A stretch of DNA of 47,105 nucleotides from Pseudomonadales bacterium (GTDB taxonomy: Bacteria; Pseudomonadota; Gammaproteobacteria; Pseudomonadales; Alcanivoracaceae). Positions 20,339 through 30,088 of this stretch are shown piece after piece; position 1 is the stretch's first letter, and each line of letters opens with the position of its first letter. Where the stretch lies: contig JAKSCQ010000042.1 in NCBI GenBank assembly GCA_022360555.1, positions 1 through 47,105 of the forward strand, in the 5' to 3' direction. The position numbers were made by a program, and so were the translations under genes. The notes under the pieces are model-generated. The model did not search any database. It was not told where the DNA came from and saw only the letters and a program-made list of their open reading frames with translations.

Positions 20339-23300
20339 ATGCTGATCCTCTCCGGAAGCCCGGCCCTGTCCGCATTTCGTAAGGAAAAACTGCTTGAGTC
20401 CCTGACGGGTGTTACCGCGATTTCGGCTCGCTATGTTCATTTCGTAGCGCTCCGCGAGCCGCTCGACAGCCATCAGCAGCAGGTGCTTGAGGGGTTGCTG
20501 GAATACGGCCCCGCCCTGGAAGAGGACAATGTGGAAGGGCAGCGCTTTGTGGTGGTGCCGCGCCCCGGCACCATTTCGCCCTGGTCCTCCAAGGCCACGG
20601 ATATCTGTCACAACGCCGGTTTGACCCAGGTGGAGCGGGTGGAGCGCGGTATCGAATATCACCTGGCCGGGGAGGGCGATCGCAGCGAACTGGCCGCAGC
20701 CCTGCACGACCGCATGGTGGAGGTGGTGCTGGCGGAGCTGGACGAGGCCGACGCCCTGTTTACCCATCATCAGCCCCGTGAGCTGACCACGGTGGACGTG
20801 ATTGGCGGTGGCCGGGCAGCGCTGGAAGCGGCCAATGGCGAGCTGGGGCTGGCGCTGGCCGATGACGAAATCGATTACCTGGTGGAGCGCTTCACTGCCC
20901 TGGGCCGCAATCCTTCCGATGCGGAACTGATGATGTTCGCCCAGGCCAATTCCGAGCACTGCCGGCACAAGATCTTCAATGCGGACTGGACCATTGACGG
21001 TGAGGAGCAGGCGCTGAGCCTGTTCGGCATGATTCGCAACACCTACAACAAGGCCCCGGAAGGGGTGCTCAGCGCCTACAAGGATAATGCCTCCGTGGTG
21101 GCCGGCCCGGTGGCCGACCGCTTCTTTCCGGCGCCGGACAATGCCCAGTACCAGTTCGTCAACGAACCGGTACACCTGCTGATGAAGGTGGAAACCCACA
21201 ACCATCCCACCGCCATCGCCCCCCATCCCGGCGCCGCCACCGGTTCCGGCGGGGAAATCCGTGATGAGGGTGCCACTGGCCGGGGCTCCAAGCCCAAGGC
21301 GGGCCTGACCGGTTTTTCTGTCTCCAATCTGAACATACCCGGCTTCGAGCAGCCTTGGGAGCAGCCCTACGGCAAGCCCGGGCGGATCGCCTCCGCACTG
21401 GATATCATGATTGAAGGGCCCATCGGTGGCGCCGCCTTCAACAACGAATTCGGTCGCCCCAACCTGTGTGGCTATTTCCGTACCCTGGAAATCGAGGCCC
21501 CGGGGGTGAATGGCGATGAAGTACGCGGTTACCACAAGCCGATCATGATCGCCGGTGGCCTGGGCAATATTCGCGATGACCACGTGGAAAAGAACCCGAT
21601 TCCCGCCGGTGCCAAAATCATCGTGCTGGGTGGGCCGGCCATGCTGATCGGCCTGGGCGGTGGCGCGGCCAGTTCCATGGCCTCCGGTGAATCCGACGAG
21701 ACTCTGGATTTTGCCTCCGTACAGCGCGACAACCCGGAAATCGAGCGCCGGGTGCAGGAGGTCATCGACCGCTGCTGGGCCCAGGGCGACAACAACCCCA
21801 TTGTCTCCATCCACGATGTGGGGGCCGGTGGGCTGTCCAATGCTTTGCCGGAACTGGTCCACGACCACGATATGGGCGCCAGGCTGGAACTGCGCAAAGT
21901 GCCCAGCGCCGAACCCGGCATGAGCCCGGTGGAAATCTGGTGCAACGAAGCCCAGGAACGCTATGTGCTGGCGGTAATGCCGGAGGATATCGAGCGTTTC
22001 GATGCCATCTGCCAGCGTGAGCGCACGCCCTATGCGGTGCTGGGCGAGGCCACCAGCGAAGAACATCTGACCGTCAGTGACGAGCACTTCGGCAAGGCGC
22101 CGGTGGACCTGCCCATGGACCTGCTGTTCGGCAAGCCGCCGAAAATGCAGCGCAGCTTTGATCGCGAGGACTTCCAGCGCCAGACCTTCACCACCGACGG
22201 CATCGACCTGAAAGAGGCCGGCGAGCGGGTTCTGCGCCTGCCCACGGTGGCTTCCAAGAGCTTCCTGATTACCATCGGCGACCGTTCCGTCACCGGCCTG
22301 GTCCATCGTGACCAGATGGTGGGGCCCTGGCAGGTGCCGGTGGCCGACTGTGCGGTGACGGCAACCGGGTTCAACCAGAACACGGGGGAGGCCATGGCCA
22401 TGGGCGAGCGCACCCCGGTGGCCCTGGTGGATGCGGCAGCCTCCGGCCGCATGGCGGTGGCTGAATCCATCACCAATATCACCAGCGCCCATATCGGCGA
22501 TCTGGGGCAGATTCGCCTGTCCGCCAACTGGATGGCCGCCGCAGGCCATCCGGGCGAGGACCAGGCCCTGTTCGATACCGTCAAGACCGTGGGTATGGAG
22601 TTGTGCCCGCAGTTGGGTATCGCCATTCCGGTGGGCAAGGATTCCCTGTCCATGCGCACTGTGTGGAACGAGAAAGGCATCGACAAGAGCGTCACCGCGC
22701 CCCTGTCACTGATCATCTCCGCCTTCTCCACGGTCACCGATATCGACCTGACCGTGACTCCGGAACTGAAGACCGGCGTGGACAGCGAGCTGCTGCTGCT
22801 GGACCTGGGGCGTGGTCAGAATCGCTTGGCCGGTTCAGCCCTGGCCCAGGTGTACGGCAAGGTGGGCGATGTACCGCCGGACCTGGACGATGCCAAGGAC
22901 CTGATCGCCTTCTTCGAGGTGACCCAGCAACTGCTGGCCGAGCGCAAGCTGCTGGCCTACCACGATCGCTCCGATGGCGGTCTCTATACCACCCTGGTAG
23001 AGATGGCCTTTGCCGGCCGCACCGGCCTGGACATCAGCCTGGACCATATCGCCGGCGATGCTCCCGAGGCGGTGGCCGCGTTGTTCGCGGAAGAACTGGG
23101 CGCCGTGTTGCAGGTGGCCAGCGGCCATGTGGACGAGGTGATCAACCGCTACGCGGATGCCGGGCTCAGCCAGTGCGTCTACCGCATTGGCCAGCCGGAC
23201 GAGGACGACGTGATTCGCCTGCGCTTGGGGGGCGGCATCCTGCTGGAAACCCCGCGCCGGGAACTGCAGCGTATCTGGGCGGAAACCAGCTACCAGATCC

Positions 23301-24214
23301 AGTCCCTGCGGGATAACCCGGACTGTGCCCGCCAGGAATTCGATGCCATTCCGGCCAGCAACAGCCCGGGGCTGAATGTGCGTCTGACCTTCGACATGAC
23401 CGAGAACCCGGCGGCACCTTTCATCAATAGCGGAGCCAAACCGAAAATGGCGATCCTGCGCGAGCAGGGCGTCAACGGCCAGACCGAGATGGCGGCGGCC
23501 TTCGACCGGGTGGGCTTCTCCGCCGTGGATGTGCACATGAGTGACCTTCTGGAAGGCCGTGTGCAACTGGAGGACTTCAAGGGCCTGGTGGCCTGTGGCG
23601 GTTTCTCCTACGGGGATGTGCTGGGCGCTGGTGGTGGTTGGGCCAAGACCGTGCTCTATAACGAGTCCCTGCGCGAAGCCTTCAACCGCTTCTTCTTCCG
23701 CGAAGACACGTTTGCCCTGGGGGTATGTAACGGCTGCCAGATGCTGTCGCACCTGAAGGACCTGATCCCCGGTGCCGAGCACTGGCCGCGTTTTGTGCGC
23801 AACCTGTCCGAGCAGTTCGAGGCACGCACCTCCCTGGTGGAAATCCAGGATTCCCCGTCCATCCTGCTCAAGGACATGGCCGGCACCCGCATCCCCATCG
23901 CCGTGGCCCACGGCGAGGGTCGGGTGGAGCTGGCGGATGATGCCCTCAACCGCAACATCGAACAGCGCCTGGTGGCCCTGCGCTATGTGGACGGTCTGGG
24001 CAACCCCGCCGAGCAATACCCGGCCAACCCCAACGGTTCCCCCCAGGGGCTGACGGGCTTCACCACCGCCGATGGCCGTGTGACCATCATGATGCCGCAC
24101 CCGGAGCGGGTCTTCCGTGTCCTGCAGAACAGCTGGATTCCGGATGACTGGCGCGGCCACGAAAACGGCCCCTGGCTGCGGATGTTCGCCAATGCCAGGA
24201 AGTGGGTCGGTTAA
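20339..24214 (+). CDS. purL: Phosphoribosylformylglycinamidine synthase
   Basis: 1291 aa; [52 protein letters not shown]; glutaminase GVCNGCQM and [10 protein letters not shown]. Confidence 0.98.
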   Translation: MLILSGSPALSAFRKEKLLESLTGVTAISARYVHFVALREPLDSHQQQVLEGLLEYGPALEEDNVEGQRFVVVPRPGTISPWSSKATDICHNAGLTQVERVERGIEYHLAGEGDRSELAAALHDRMVEVVLAELDEADALFTHHQPRELTTVDVIGGGRAALEAANGELGLALADDEIDYLVERFTALGRNPSDAELMMFAQANSEHCRHKIFNADWTIDGEEQALSLFGMIRNTYNKAPEGVLSAYKDNASVVAGPVADRFFPAPDNAQYQFVNEPVHLLMKVETHNHPTAIAPHPGAATGSGGEIRDEGATGRGSKPKAGLTGFSVSNLNIPGFEQPWEQPYGKPGRIASALDIMIEGPIGGAAFNNEFGRPNLCGYFRTLEIEAPGVNGDEVRGYHKPIMIAGGLGNIRDDHVEKNPIPAGAKIIVLGGPAMLIGLGGGAASSMASGESDETLDFASVQRDNPEIERRVQEVIDRCWAQGDNNPIVSIHDVGAGGLSNALPELVHDHDMGARLELRKVPSAEPGMSPVEIWCNEAQERYVLAVMPEDIERFDAICQRERTPYAVLGEATSEEHLTVSDEHFGKAPVDLPMDLLFGKPPKMQRSFDREDFQRQTFTTDGIDLKEAGERVLRLPTVASKSFLITIGDRSVTGLVHRDQMVGPWQVPVADCAVTATGFNQNTGEAMAMGERTPVALVDAAASGRMAVAESITNITSAHIGDLGQIRLSANWMAAAGHPGEDQALFDTVKTVGMELCPQLGIAIPVGKDSLSMRTVWNEKGIDKSVTAPLSLIISAFSTVTDIDLTVTPELKTGVDSELLLLDLGRGQNRLAGSALAQVYGKVGDVPPDLDDAKDLIAFFEVTQQLLAERKLLAYHDRSDGGLYTTLVEMAFAGRTGLDISLDHIAGDAPEAVAALFAEELGAVLQVASGHVDEVINRYADAGLSQCVYRIGQPDEDDVIRLRLGGGILLETPRRELQRIWAETSYQIQSLRDNPDCARQEFDAIPASNSPGLNVRLTFDMTENPAAPFINSGAKPKMAILREQGVNGQTEMAAAFDRVGFSAVDVHMSDLLEGRVQLEDFKGLVACGGFSYGDVLGAGGGWAKTVLYNESLREAFNRFFFREDTFALGVCNGCQMLSHLKDLIPGAEHWPRFVRNLSEQFEARTSLVEIQDSPSILLKDMAGTRIPIAVAHGEGRVELADDALNRNIEQRLVALRYVDGLGNPAEQYPANPNGSPQGLTGFTTADGRVTIMMPHPERVFRVLQNSWIPDDWRGHENGPWLRMFANARKWVG

Positions 24215-24220
24215 AAGGCA

Positions 24221-24405
24221 ATTAATAATTAATAGTGAATAATTAATAGCTAAGATCAAAAATGGAAGACTGGGGCGGAAATAGCTTGGCTATTTCCGCC
24301 TTTTTTATGTCCTTTTATGCGCTTGAGCTACAGAGTGTTTCCCCTCAGAATCAAACGATTGTTTGAATCTTTCCGTTATTAATTATTCATTATTAACTAT
24401 TCATT
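24221..24405. repeat. Inverted heptad-repeat element (ATTAATA type)
   Basis: Left arm ATTAATA-ATTAATA-GTGAATA-ATTAATA (24221-24248); right arm 24375-24405 is its imperfect reverse complement. Confidence 0.75.
24274..24307 (+). terminator. Rho-independent terminator after purL
   Basis: GGCGGAAATAG-CTTGG-CTATTTCCGCC followed by TTTTTT. Confidence 0.88.
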
Positions 24406-24413
24406 GGTGTCCT

Positions 24414-25079
24414 GTGTCTGAAAAAACCTTCGGCCCGTTCGAGTTGCGAAAGGCCTATACCACCGAGCCCGTGCCAGCGGATTTCCAGCAGCGCCGGCGC
24501 ATCAGTGCTGCCATGCACACCTTGTCGGAGCGGCTGATTCGGGCGGAGGCCGATGAAGCCACGTTGCAGCAGTGGGCGGAGCGGCTGGAAGCGCTAGTGG
24601 AGACCGTGGGCGAGCCGGAGCGGCGCGATACCCGGGCGGCCAACCGCAAGTTGTTCACCGGGGCGGCCACGGCGGAAGACATCTTTCACATGATGGATTA
24701 CGACCCGGTGGGTGGGCCGTCCAATCCCGTTGCGCCCCAGGTGGAATGGCTGCACGAAGACCAGAACGGCATTGAAGGTGCCGTGCGACTGGGTTTGCAG
24801 TACCAGGGCCCGCCGGGACGGGTACACGGCGGGGTCATCGCTTGGTTGCTGGATGCCGCCCTGTCTCGCACCTTGCACGCGGCTTTCCGGCTGGGTGTCA
24901 CCGGTACCCTGAATATTCGTTATCTGGCATCCACGCCCATTGAAGACACGATTCATTGTCGGGCACACATTACCGGTCAGGAAGGCCGGAAAATCTTTGT
25001 GGAAGGGGGGATCTGGCACGGCGACACCCAGACGGTGAGTGCCGAAGGGATCTGGCTGACCCCCAAGAGTCTGGGGTAG
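24414..25079 (+). CDS. PaaI/hotdog-fold thioesterase family protein, copy 1
   Basis: QGPPGRVHGGVIAWLLDAALSRT and TGTLNIRYLASTPIED; GTG start. Confidence 0.85.
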   Translation: MSEKTFGPFELRKAYTTEPVPADFQQRRRISAAMHTLSERLIRAEADEATLQQWAERLEALVETVGEPERRDTRAANRKLFTGAATAEDIFHMMDYDPVGGPSNPVAPQVEWLHEDQNGIEGAVRLGLQYQGPPGRVHGGVIAWLLDAALSRTLHAAFRLGVTGTLNIRYLASTPIEDTIHCRAHITGQEGRKIFVEGGIWHGDTQTVSAEGIWLTPKSLG

Positions 25080-25082
25080 AGC

Positions 25083-25781
25083 ATGGATCAGACACGCTAT
25101 CATTTTCGTGATATCCGGGTGGCGGAAACGCCTGAACCATCTGCCCGGGCCCAGCTTCATCGCGAGCTGGGCCAGGCGTTGGCGTCGCTGACCGAGCAGG
25201 TACTGCGAGTGGATGCGCCGGAAGAAAAACTGCAGGAATACATCGGTCATATCCAGCAGATGAAGGCCGACCTGCAGCAATATGGCCAGCGCGATTTCAG
25301 CCAGATTCTACAGCGTATGCTGGCCGGTGAAGGCAGTGCTGACGACGTCACCGACCTGGTAGATTTTGAAATTCTCTCCGGCAAAGCCTCGCCCATGTCG
25401 CCTCCGCTGGAACTGTGGCTGGAAGACGACAGGGTGCGGGGCAGGGCCACCTTCGGCATGGCGTTTCAGGGCCCGCCGGGCCGGGTTCACGGTGGGGTTT
25501 TGTCGCTGGCGCTGGATATGCTCATGGCCAAGACACAGGACTTTGTTCGCCAGATCGGCATGACCGGTACCCTGAATATCCGTTACCTGGCGGGTACGCC
25601 CATTCAGACACCGGTGGAGTTCGAGGCGCGTCTGGTTACACTGGAGCGGCGCAAACTGCGCTGTGAGGGCAGCGTCTGGGTCAACGGCCAACAGACCGTG
25701 GCCGCCGAGGGTATCTGGATTTCCGCCCACGGCGACTATGTCCTGAAGCCGGAGTTCGCGCATCTTGCCGATTCGCTGTAA
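25083..25781 (+). CDS. PaaI/hotdog-fold thioesterase family protein, copy 2
   Basis: QGPPGRVHGGVLSLALDMLMAKT and TGTLNIRYLAGTPIQT. Confidence 0.85.
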   Translation: MDQTRYHFRDIRVAETPEPSARAQLHRELGQALASLTEQVLRVDAPEEKLQEYIGHIQQMKADLQQYGQRDFSQILQRMLAGEGSADDVTDLVDFEILSGKASPMSPPLELWLEDDRVRGRATFGMAFQGPPGRVHGGVLSLALDMLMAKTQDFVRQIGMTGTLNIRYLAGTPIQTPVEFEARLVTLERRKLRCEGSVWVNGQQTVAAEGIWISAHGDYVLKPEFAHLADSL

Positions 25782-25795
25782 CGCGGGAGAAGTGG

Positions 25796-26125
25796 ATGAC
25801 CGATACGATTTTCAAGCTGTGTTTTTACGTCCCTGATACCCATGTCGAACAGGTAAAGCAGGCGGTGTTTGACGCCGGTGCAGGAAAGATGGGGGACTAC
25901 GATTGCTGCAGTTTCCAGACGCTGGGGGAAGGCCAGTTTCGACCGCTGGATGGCAGCAATCCTTTTCTGGGTCAGCAGGGGCAGGTGGAAGTGGTGCGCG
26001 AATATCGGGTGGAAACGATCTGCCCGGCCAATTGCCTGCAATCGGTGATCAGCGCCCTGCGACTCTCGCATCCCTACGAAGAGCCGGCTATCGATTTGTG
26101 GAGATTGGAGCCCCTCCCAGACTAG
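25796..26125 (+). CDS. NIF3/YqfO-like protein
   Basis: FKLCFYVPDTHVEQVKQAVFDAGAGKMGDYDCCSFQT...ALRLSHPYEEPAIDLWRL. Confidence 0.82.
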   Translation: MTDTIFKLCFYVPDTHVEQVKQAVFDAGAGKMGDYDCCSFQTLGEGQFRPLDGSNPFLGQQGQVEVVREYRVETICPANCLQSVISALRLSHPYEEPAIDLWRLEPLPD

Positions 26126-26135
26126 CTTGGCAGCT

Positions 26136-26213
26136 GTTGGAGCTTTGCTCGCAAAGCGAATTGTCCCGTGTGGAAATTACCCAACCCTTCGCTTTGCGAG
26201 CAAAGCTCCAACG
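26136..26213. repeat. REP-like palindrome pair, perfect 25-bp inverted repeat
   Basis: gttggagctttgctcgcaaagcgaa (26136-26160) and its exact reverse complement (26189-26213). Confidence 0.85.
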
Positions 26214-26238
26214 GCTCTCCGGGGGTGGGTAGCTCCCT

Positions 26239-26796
26239 TCAGTCGTCTTTCGGGCGGGGTTTCAGCGCGGGAATATCCTGGCAGCGCACGGGAAAATCAT
26301 CACGGGTCAGATCATCGATGTAAAAACGTAGCGTGCGGCCAATGGTGGGAAAGGCCAGCTCGTCCCAGGGAATTTCATCCAGCGCAAACAATCCGGCATC
26401 GCTGCTTTCGTCGCCCACCCCGTACTGGCCATCTTCCAGTTTGCCGAGAAAGAACATGTACACCTGGTTGATGTGTGGCAGGTTGAACACGGTATAAAGA
26501 TCGCCCACTGAAACGGTGGCGCAGGCTTCTTCCCAGGTTTCCCTTGCCGCCCCTTCCTGCAGGGTTTCCCCGTTTTCCATGTAGCCGGCTGGCAGCGTCC
26601 AGTAACCCTTACGCGGTTCAATGGCCCGTTTGCAAAGTAGCACCTTGCCTTCCCATACCGGTACGGCCCCGACAACGATCTTGGGGTTCTGATAGTGAAT
26701 GGTTTCACACTGCTCGCACCAGTACCGGGGGCGGTTGTCACCTTCCGGGATACTGAAGTGCAGGTCACTGTGACCGCAATGGCTACAAAATCGCAT
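26239..26796 (-). CDS. NUDIX hydrolase with N-terminal zinc ribbon
   Basis: FCSHCGHSD...[35 protein letters not shown] Nudix box. Confidence 0.92.
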   Translation of the reverse strand: MRFCSHCGHSDLHFSIPEGDNRPRYWCEQCETIHYQNPKIVVGAVPVWEGKVLLCKRAIEPRKGYWTLPAGYMENGETLQEGAARETWEEACATVSVGDLYTVFNLPHINQVYMFFLGKLEDGQYGVGDESSDAGLFALDEIPWDELAFPTIGRTLRFYIDDLTRDDFPVRCQDIPALKPRPKDD

Positions 26797-27076
26797 GGGC
26801 GCTTACTCGCAGGGGCCAGAGTGGATGAAATGGGAGAGGAATGAATTTTCATACCCAAAATGGGGTATATGAGGTTTAAGTGGTGTCCTGTATAAAAAGT
26901 AAACAGTCATAAGGGTGACGTATATCCCGGTTTTACACTTTTTTAAAAATAGCCGGAAGGACTAGTGCTCCCTGCACGGGAGAGGCCCTAGACTAACTAT
27001 CCCGGTTGGCAGACGCCAGCCCGTCAGGCCTAAGCCTGGCGAGGAAGGGAACGACACTCCAACATAGCCAAAAACT

Positions 27077-27775
27077 ATGATTATGGGGAAAGGGGATAAG
27101 GAAATGGATGTTTCAATGGCGCAGGGAACGCGTGATGAGAGCAAGACGTATCTGGTGGTTTCTCATTGCAATAACCTTGCAATCAGGCTGCTGGCGCGCT
27201 CCATCGAAACCCAGCGTGGTGTCACCTGCACCGCGATCAGCCGTGACGACCTTTTCTGTGACCAGATTCAGGATGATCTGGTATTGATCAATGTACTGGA
27301 TTTTTCCACCGCCGAAATCGAGCGGCTGCTTGGACGTATCCAGGAAAAGATGCCCATGTGCCGGGTCATTCTTGTCAACGCAGACCGCGGCGACAATATC
27401 TTTTTTCTGCTCAACTGGCCGGTGGTCAAGGGTGTTATCTACCAGCAGGACAATGATGCATTGATATCCAAGGCCATTGATGTGGTCTGCAAGGGGCGTA
27501 GCTGGTTTCCTCGCAGCTACATGGATTATCTGGTCCGTCATCGCAAGACGCCCACCCGCTGCGGGCATGTTTTTGAAAGCCTGACCTGCCGTGAACGACA
27601 GATGCTGGATCATGTGGTGCGCGGCATGAGTAACAACGAAATTGCCGATGCGCTTTGCCTCAGCACCCACACGGTCAAGGCCCACCTGCAAAGCCTGTAC
27701 CGCAAGGTCGGTGTGAAAAACCGGGTAGGGGTCATGCGCTGGGTGCATGAAAACCATCTCGAAGAAGAGAGCTGA
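27077..27775 (+). CDS. csgD: LuxR-family regulator, CsgD-like
   Basis: NWPVVKGVIYQQDNDALISKAIDVVCKG and LTCRERQMLDHVVRGMSNNEIADALCLSTHTVKAHLQSLYRKVGVKNR; directly upstream of csgEFG. Confidence 0.85.
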   Translation: MIMGKGDKEMDVSMAQGTRDESKTYLVVSHCNNLAIRLLARSIETQRGVTCTAISRDDLFCDQIQDDLVLINVLDFSTAEIERLLGRIQEKMPMCRVILVNADRGDNIFFLLNWPVVKGVIYQQDNDALISKAIDVVCKGRSWFPRSYMDYLVRHRKTPTRCGHVFESLTCRERQMLDHVVRGMSNNEIADALCLSTHTVKAHLQSLYRKVGVKNRVGVMRWVHENHLEEES

Positions 27776-27777
27776 CA

Positions 27778-28188
27778 ATGATCTGGCGGCACTTCCGGCT
27801 CCGGGTGGTGTTGCTGGCTCTGACTCTGGCCACCAACCCGGTGTGGGCCGAAGGATTCAATGAACAGGACATGGGGGTGGTGGTCGACCAGACGGTGACC
27901 CCCATCGGAAAACGTTTTTATCAGCAGTTTGCTTATCAGCGTCATTATTTTTATCCAGAGACCCCGTTCAGCATCAGCATCTACGAACAGCCTTCCGCCA
28001 GAAACGGCAGCATCATAACCATCAAGAGTGCCGACACCACCCTGACACGGTTTGTACTGTCTTTTGCTTCCAACTGGGAGGATGCCCGCGTCCAGGAGCT
28101 GGTGCAGTCAGTTGAGGTTCAGGTCAGGCGCCTCAAGCTGATGAATACCCTCGTCGATAACCCGGACCTGGCCAAGGATGGCTATTAA
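27778..28188 (+). CDS. csgE: Curli assembly protein CsgE
   Basis: GVVVDQTVTPIGKRFYQQF; operon position. Confidence 0.9.
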   Translation: MIWRHFRLRVVLLALTLATNPVWAEGFNEQDMGVVVDQTVTPIGKRFYQQFAYQRHYFYPETPFSISIYEQPSARNGSIITIKSADTTLTRFVLSFASNWEDARVQELVQSVEVQVRRLKLMNTLVDNPDLAKDGY

Positions 28189-28598
28189 TGAAACGGTTGT
28201 TTTTTCTTGCCGCTATGGTGGTGCTTTTTTCCGGGCCGCTGGTTGCCAGTGAACTGGTCTATCAGCCGGTAAACCCCAATTTTGGCGGTAATCCGCTGAA
28301 TGGCACACACCTTCTTGGCAATGCCCAGTCGCAGAACAAACACAAGGATCCGGATGCCGGAACGTCCGGCTTTGAACGGCCATCGGATCTGGAGCGGTTG
28401 GCGTCGTCCTTGCAATCCCGTCTGTTGAGCCAGTTGCTGGCGGATGTGGGTGAAGGTAATGAAGGCAGTATCGTCACTGATGATTTTGCCATCAATATCG
28501 TCGATGACCAGGGCATTCTGTCCATCATTATCGAGGATATGAATACCGGCGAAATCACCCAGATTGAAGTGGATGGTCTGGTCCCGGATACGTTTTAG
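28188..28598 (+). CDS. csgF: Curli assembly protein CsgF
   Basis: SELVYQPVNPNFGGNPLNGTHLLGNAQSQN. Confidence 0.93.
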   Translation: MKRLFFLAAMVVLFSGPLVASELVYQPVNPNFGGNPLNGTHLLGNAQSQNKHKDPDAGTSGFERPSDLERLASSLQSRLLSQLLADVGEGNEGSIVTDDFAINIVDDQGILSIIIEDMNTGEITQIEVDGLVPDTF

Positions 28599-28608
28599 GA
28601 ATTCAAGG

Positions 28609-29460
28609 ATGAATAAACTGACTGTCGTGAATGGTACGGCGGCGACGCTACTGTTCGGCCTTATGCTGTCCGGTTGCGTGACTCCTCCGCTGGAAAATGA
28701 GGCCCCGGCACTCGTGGAAAAGTCCGAGGTGGCGCAGGACCTGGAAAAACTGCCCGCCCCCAAGGGACGTATCATGGCGTCGGTGTACAGTTTTCGTGAC
28801 CTGACGGGTCAATACCGGCCGGCGCCGGCGTCGTCGTTTTCCACGGCGGTGACCCAGGGGGCAGCGGCCTTTCTGATTGATGCCCTGAACCGCTCCGGCT
28901 GGTTCCTGCCTCTGGAGCGCGAGGGGCTGCAGGACCTGCTTACCGAAAGGAAAATTGCCCGGGCGGTGGTCGAAAAACGCCAGAAATCCGGCCAGACCGT
29001 GGCAGGCGTTCCAGACCTGTTTTCATCGGATATCCTGTTTCAGGGAGGCATTGTGGCCTATGACACCAATATCCGTACCGGTGGGTTGGGGGCTCGTTAT
29101 CTTGGCGTTGGGGCATCCGAGCAATACCGTGCAGACCAGGTAACGATCAACCTGCGGGCAGTGGATGTACGCACCGGACGCATTATTAACACGGTGTCGA
29201 CTCGCAAGACTATCTACAGCAAGGAGCTGCAGGTGGGGGTGTACCGGTACATCGACTTCAAGGAATTGCTGGAAAGTGAAGCAGGGGTGACGACCAATGA
29301 ACCCGTGCAGCAATGCGTGAAACTGGCCATCGAGGCGGCGGTGGCGCACCTTATTGTCAAAGGGGTAGTGGATGGCAATTGGCAGCTTAAGAATCCGGAA
29401 GACATCAACTCAGAGGTGATCCGCCAGTACAGCGAATCCTTCGTTGCCCGCAACCACTGA
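28609..29460 (+). CDS. csgG: Curli secretion channel lipoprotein CsgG
   Basis: Lipobox LMLSGC; YSFRDLTGQYRPAPASSFSTAVTQGAAAFLIDALNRSGWFLPLEREGLQDLLTERKI. Confidence 0.96.
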   Translation: MNKLTVVNGTAATLLFGLMLSGCVTPPLENEAPALVEKSEVAQDLEKLPAPKGRIMASVYSFRDLTGQYRPAPASSFSTAVTQGAAAFLIDALNRSGWFLPLEREGLQDLLTERKIARAVVEKRQKSGQTVAGVPDLFSSDILFQGGIVAYDTNIRTGGLGARYLGVGASEQYRADQVTINLRAVDVRTGRIINTVSTRKTIYSKELQVGVYRYIDFKELLESEAGVTTNEPVQQCVKLAIEAAVAHLIVKGVVDGNWQLKNPEDINSEVIRQYSESFVARNH

Positions 29461-29486
29461 TCGTAAAACACCCCCTGTCCCTTTTT

Positions 29487-29565
29487 GTTGAAGCTTTGCT
29501 CGCAACGCGAAGGGTCGAGACCGTAACCCAGGGTGAAAGGTTCGCTTTGCAAGCAAAGCGCCAAC
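29487..29565. repeat. REP-like palindrome pair (diverged copy)
   Basis: gttgaagctttgctcgcaacgcgaa ... ttcgctttgcaagcaaagcgccaac; same architecture as 26136-26213. Confidence 0.8.
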
Positions 29566-29626
29566 GGCTATTGGGGTTATGACTGGTATGCCGTGAGAGG
29601 GCCGGTGACAAATATCTCTAACGGGT

Positions 29627-30007
29627 TCAGGACGCGGCGGGGTAATGCTCTGTGACGGTGGCGATGTCCGTATCGTGGGCTTCCAGACGGGCATGGACTG
29701 TCACCGTGTCGCCTGCCTGAATATTGATCTTTATATCACCCACTACCATATCGCCGCTTTCAATCAACACCTGGCCCGATTGGGAAGACCGGGTGTTTCC
29801 ACTGCGCCCCGATTTTTCCACATCAATATAATAACGATAGCGCTGCTTGTGAGGTGAGCATTGTACGCCCAGTTGGAAGCGATGCAGGTTCTCGTCCGTC
29901 GTTCTGAGAATGGTGAGTGTGCAGGGCTGGGTTTGTGCGGAGGCGCTCATGGGCAGGGCTCCGAAAACGCTGATCAATAGAAAGGTAAGCAGTTTGCGCA
30001 GCTTCAT
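29627..30007 (-). CDS. CsgC/CsgH-like curli chaperone or inhibitor
   Basis: Signal peptide plus ~105 aa beta-rich domain; position after csgA; resembles CsgC around the SGxS...LSLNISPDD region by eye. Confidence 0.7.
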   Translation of the reverse strand: MKLRKLLTFLLISVFGALPMSASAQTQPCTLTILRTTDENLHRFQLGVQCSPHKQRYRYYIDVEKSGRSGNTRSSQSGQVLIESGDMVVGDIKINIQAGDTVTVHARLEAHDTDIATVTEHYPAAS

Positions 30008-30045
30008 GATTTTGTCCTTGCCGGCCCCGTCTTTGCGATGGAACG

Positions 30046-30070
30046 AAAAAGGGCCACCCGAAGGTGGCCC
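30046..30070 (-). terminator. Hairpin terminator after csgA-like gene
   Basis: Minus strand GGGCCACC-TTCG-GGTGGCCC followed by TTTTT. Confidence 0.82.
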
Positions 30071-30088
30071 ATGGCGTGATTGCCGAGA

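Noticed and set aside
20081-22549. 822-aa minus-strand ORF
   Set aside because: Antisense to purL, which has strong motif support on the plus strand; composition (G, H, A, Q-rich) is typical of shadow ORFs in GC-rich coding DNA
22835-24259. 474-aa minus-strand ORF
   Set aside because: Antisense to purL; shadow ORF
26960-27076. c-di-GMP (GEMM) riboswitch in the csgD leader
   Set aside because: GGCCTAAGCC is suggestive, but the rest of the conserved GEMM core is not visible; needs an Infernal search against Rfam
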